A stretch of 6,566 nucleotides of DNA, taken from Gemmatimonadota bacterium (GTDB taxonomy: Bacteria; Gemmatimonadota; Gemmatimonadetes; Palauibacterales; Palauibacteraceae). The stretch is taken from positions 1 to 6,566 of the forward strand of contig JABDQB010000182.1 of assembly GCA_013042495.1 (NCBI GenBank), given 5' to 3'. Under the pieces are notes generated by a model. It saw only the letters and a program-made list of their open reading frames with translations, had not been told where the DNA came from and did no database searches. Position numbers and translations under genes: made by a program. This document shows positions 5,379 to 6,566 of this stretch, piece by piece (position 1 is the first letter of the stretch; each line of letters opens with the position of its first letter).

Positions 5379-6566
5379 TCACGGTTGCCCGACCGTGCCG
5401 CACCGGTCGCAACCCTCGCAACGTGGAGCGGGCTCGCCAAAGTAGCCGGCGATGTACGCCCTGCGGCATTTGCGATGCGAAACATAACCCTTCATCGCCC
5501 GCAGGCGGGCCTTCGCGCGTCTCCGCGCCTCTGCGGGCCGTCGCCCTCCCGCCCTCATGAGAGCCGACTGAACGGCCTGGTCTTGGGGCGTAGCCAGCAG
5601 CAGCGCCCCGGCTGGCCCACCGTCCCGTCCCGCACGACCGGCTTCTTGCACATATGACTCCAGCGCTCCCGGCATTCCGAAGTGGCACACCAGGCGTATT
5701 CGCGGGTGATCGATTCCCATCCCGAAGGCGCTGGTAGCGCAGACGACGCGGAGATCTCCACCCAGAAACCGCCGCTGGACGGTGCCGCGAGCGTCGCTCT
5801 CGAGGCCCGCATGGTAGTACGACGCGTCCACGCCCAGCCGGCATAGCGCTTCCGCCGTGCGAGCCGCGCCGGAACGAGTGGACGCGTACACGATCGCCGC
5901 GCCACCCGGGTGAGCTCGCAGGACCCGGCGGACCGAATCGCCGACTCGGTCCAACGCTTCGGCAGCAGATCGTGTGCGGGCGGCCGACCACTGAATATTG
6001 GGTCGATCGACCGATGCGATGGCTCGGAAAGGACCCCGCAGGCCGAGGCATCGCTCCGTGTCTGCCCGGGTGGCTGGCGTGGCAGTAGCCGTGAATGCGG
6101 CGATTGGCGGTCCCCCGACGAAGGAAGAGAAACCCCCGATGCGACGGTAGTCGGGTCTGAAGTCGTGTCCCCACTCGCTGATGCAGTGGGCCTCGTCAAC
6201 GACGAGCCAGGTGGGACGCCGATCGGCCCACATGGCTCGAAATCGCCGGCCTCCCAACATCTCGGGAGAAACGTACAGGAGACGGAGCGTCCCCGCGGAG
6301 AGCGCTTTCAGGGCCCCTGCCCTGGCCCGCGGCGAGGTCGCTGACGTTAGATCGGCCGCCGGCAGCCCCCTGCGCCTGAGCGACTCCACCTGGTCCTGCA
6401 TCAGGGAGATGAGAGGGCTGACGACGAGCGTGATTCCGGGCGTCATGAGCGCCGGAAGCTGAAAGCAAATCGACTTCCCCGCTCCTGTCGGCAGGACCGC
6501 CAGCAGGTCACGGCGCTGAAGCATGGCCTCCACGATCGGCTTCTGGAGTGGGCGAAAGCGGGAGTG
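5379..6566 (-). CDS. recQ: RecQ-family ATP-dependent DNA helicase, 5' end missing
   Basis: The frame runs open to the right edge, so the gene is partial: 395 residues are visible, starting HSRFRPLQ, which is motif 0 of RecQ. RecQ helicases are cytoplasmic 3'-5' DNA helicases of recombination and repair. Numbering visible residues, motif I is LPTGAGKS (25-32), motif Ia SPLISLMQDQ, motif II DEAH (124-127) with the RecQ aromatic-rich loop CISEWGHDFRPDY, motif III AFTATATP, motif V around CATSAFGMGIDHP, and motif VI QEAGRAGR (307-314). A four-Cys zinc module follows (C367, C383, C386, C389) in KCRRAYIAGYFGE and RCEGCDRCG. The protein then ends six residues later, without the winged-helix or HRDC domains of E. 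coli RecQ. The GTG at 6531-6533 is not the true start because motif 0 lies upstream in frame. Whether it is a full RecQ orthologue or a shorter RecQ-like helicase is open. Confidence 0.93.
   Translation of the reverse strand, partial: HSRFRPLQKPIVEAMLQRRDLLAVLPTGAGKSICFQLPALMTPGITLVVSPLISLMQDQVESLRRRGLPAADLTSATSPRARAGALKALSAGTLRLLYVSPEMLGGRRFRAMWADRRPTWLVVDEAHCISEWGHDFRPDYRRIGGFSSFVGGPPIAAFTATATPATRADTERCLGLRGPFRAIASVDRPNIQWSAARTRSAAEALDRVGDSVRRVLRAHPGGAAIVYASTRSGAARTAEALCRLGVDASYYHAGLESDARGTVQRRFLGGDLRVVCATSAFGMGIDHPRIRLVCHFGMPGALESYVQEAGRAGRDGGPAGALLLATPQDQAVQSALMRAGGRRPAEARRRAKARLRAMKGYVSHRKCRRAYIAGYFGEPAPRCEGCDRCGTVGQP

Noticed and set aside
5297..5485. Small 62-codon minus-strand frame bridging recQ and the propeller gene
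   Set aside because: It overlaps the recQ zinc-module coding region in another frame and has no recognisable content. Its stop overlapping the next ATG is probably chance.
5335..6199. Same-strand open frames inside recQ (5335-6174 and 5555-6199)
   Set aside because: They are out of frame with the helicase motifs, and their translations are Arg/Pro/Ser-rich without domains.
6531..6533. GTG as the start codon of recQ
   Set aside because: The in-frame sequence upstream to the window edge encodes FRPLQ, motif 0 of RecQ, so the real start is outside the window.

Overview
The window is about 6.6 kb of GC-rich bacterial chromosome with six genes, all read from the minus strand. In order of transcription (right to left) they are: a RecQ-family DNA helicase cut by the right edge, a secreted six-bladed beta-propeller protein, an acyl-CoA dehydrogenase, a ribonuclease of the RNase E/G family, ribosomal protein L21, and ribosomal protein L27. 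No rRNA, tRNA, CRISPR array, insertion sequence or phage-like gene was seen. The long open frames on the plus strand are GC-driven shadows.

The high GC content, the exported propeller with a GxGPxEY-type motif, and the rng-rplU-rpmA order suggest an environmental, Gram-negative-type bacterium. Gemmatimonadota or a relative is my best guess. This is an inference from gene content, not a phylogenetic result.

Layout: 5379-6566 is recQ, lacking its 5' end, with helicase motifs and a Zn-binding module but no winged-helix or HRDC domain. 4131-5300 is the propeller, with a signal peptide and a strong Shine-Dalgarno. 2771-3988 is the acyl-CoA dehydrogenase, probably ended by a hairpin terminator at 2673-2716. 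2543-2686 is a hairpin-rich leader in front of rng (1004-2542). 912-1003 holds a promoter with a perfect TTGACA -35 box that probably drives the tight rplU-rpmA pair (55-911).

The right half serves unrelated jobs (DNA repair, an exported protein of unknown role, fatty-acid or branched-chain acyl-CoA oxidation). The left half is a conserved translation and RNA-processing block. The most unusual point is L21. It is nearly twice the normal length and carries a Lys/Ala/Pro-rich linker followed by a domain that closely resembles the peripheral subunit-binding (E3-binding) domain of 2-oxoacid dehydrogenase complexes. I see no convincing new multi-gene system; the other findings are modest.
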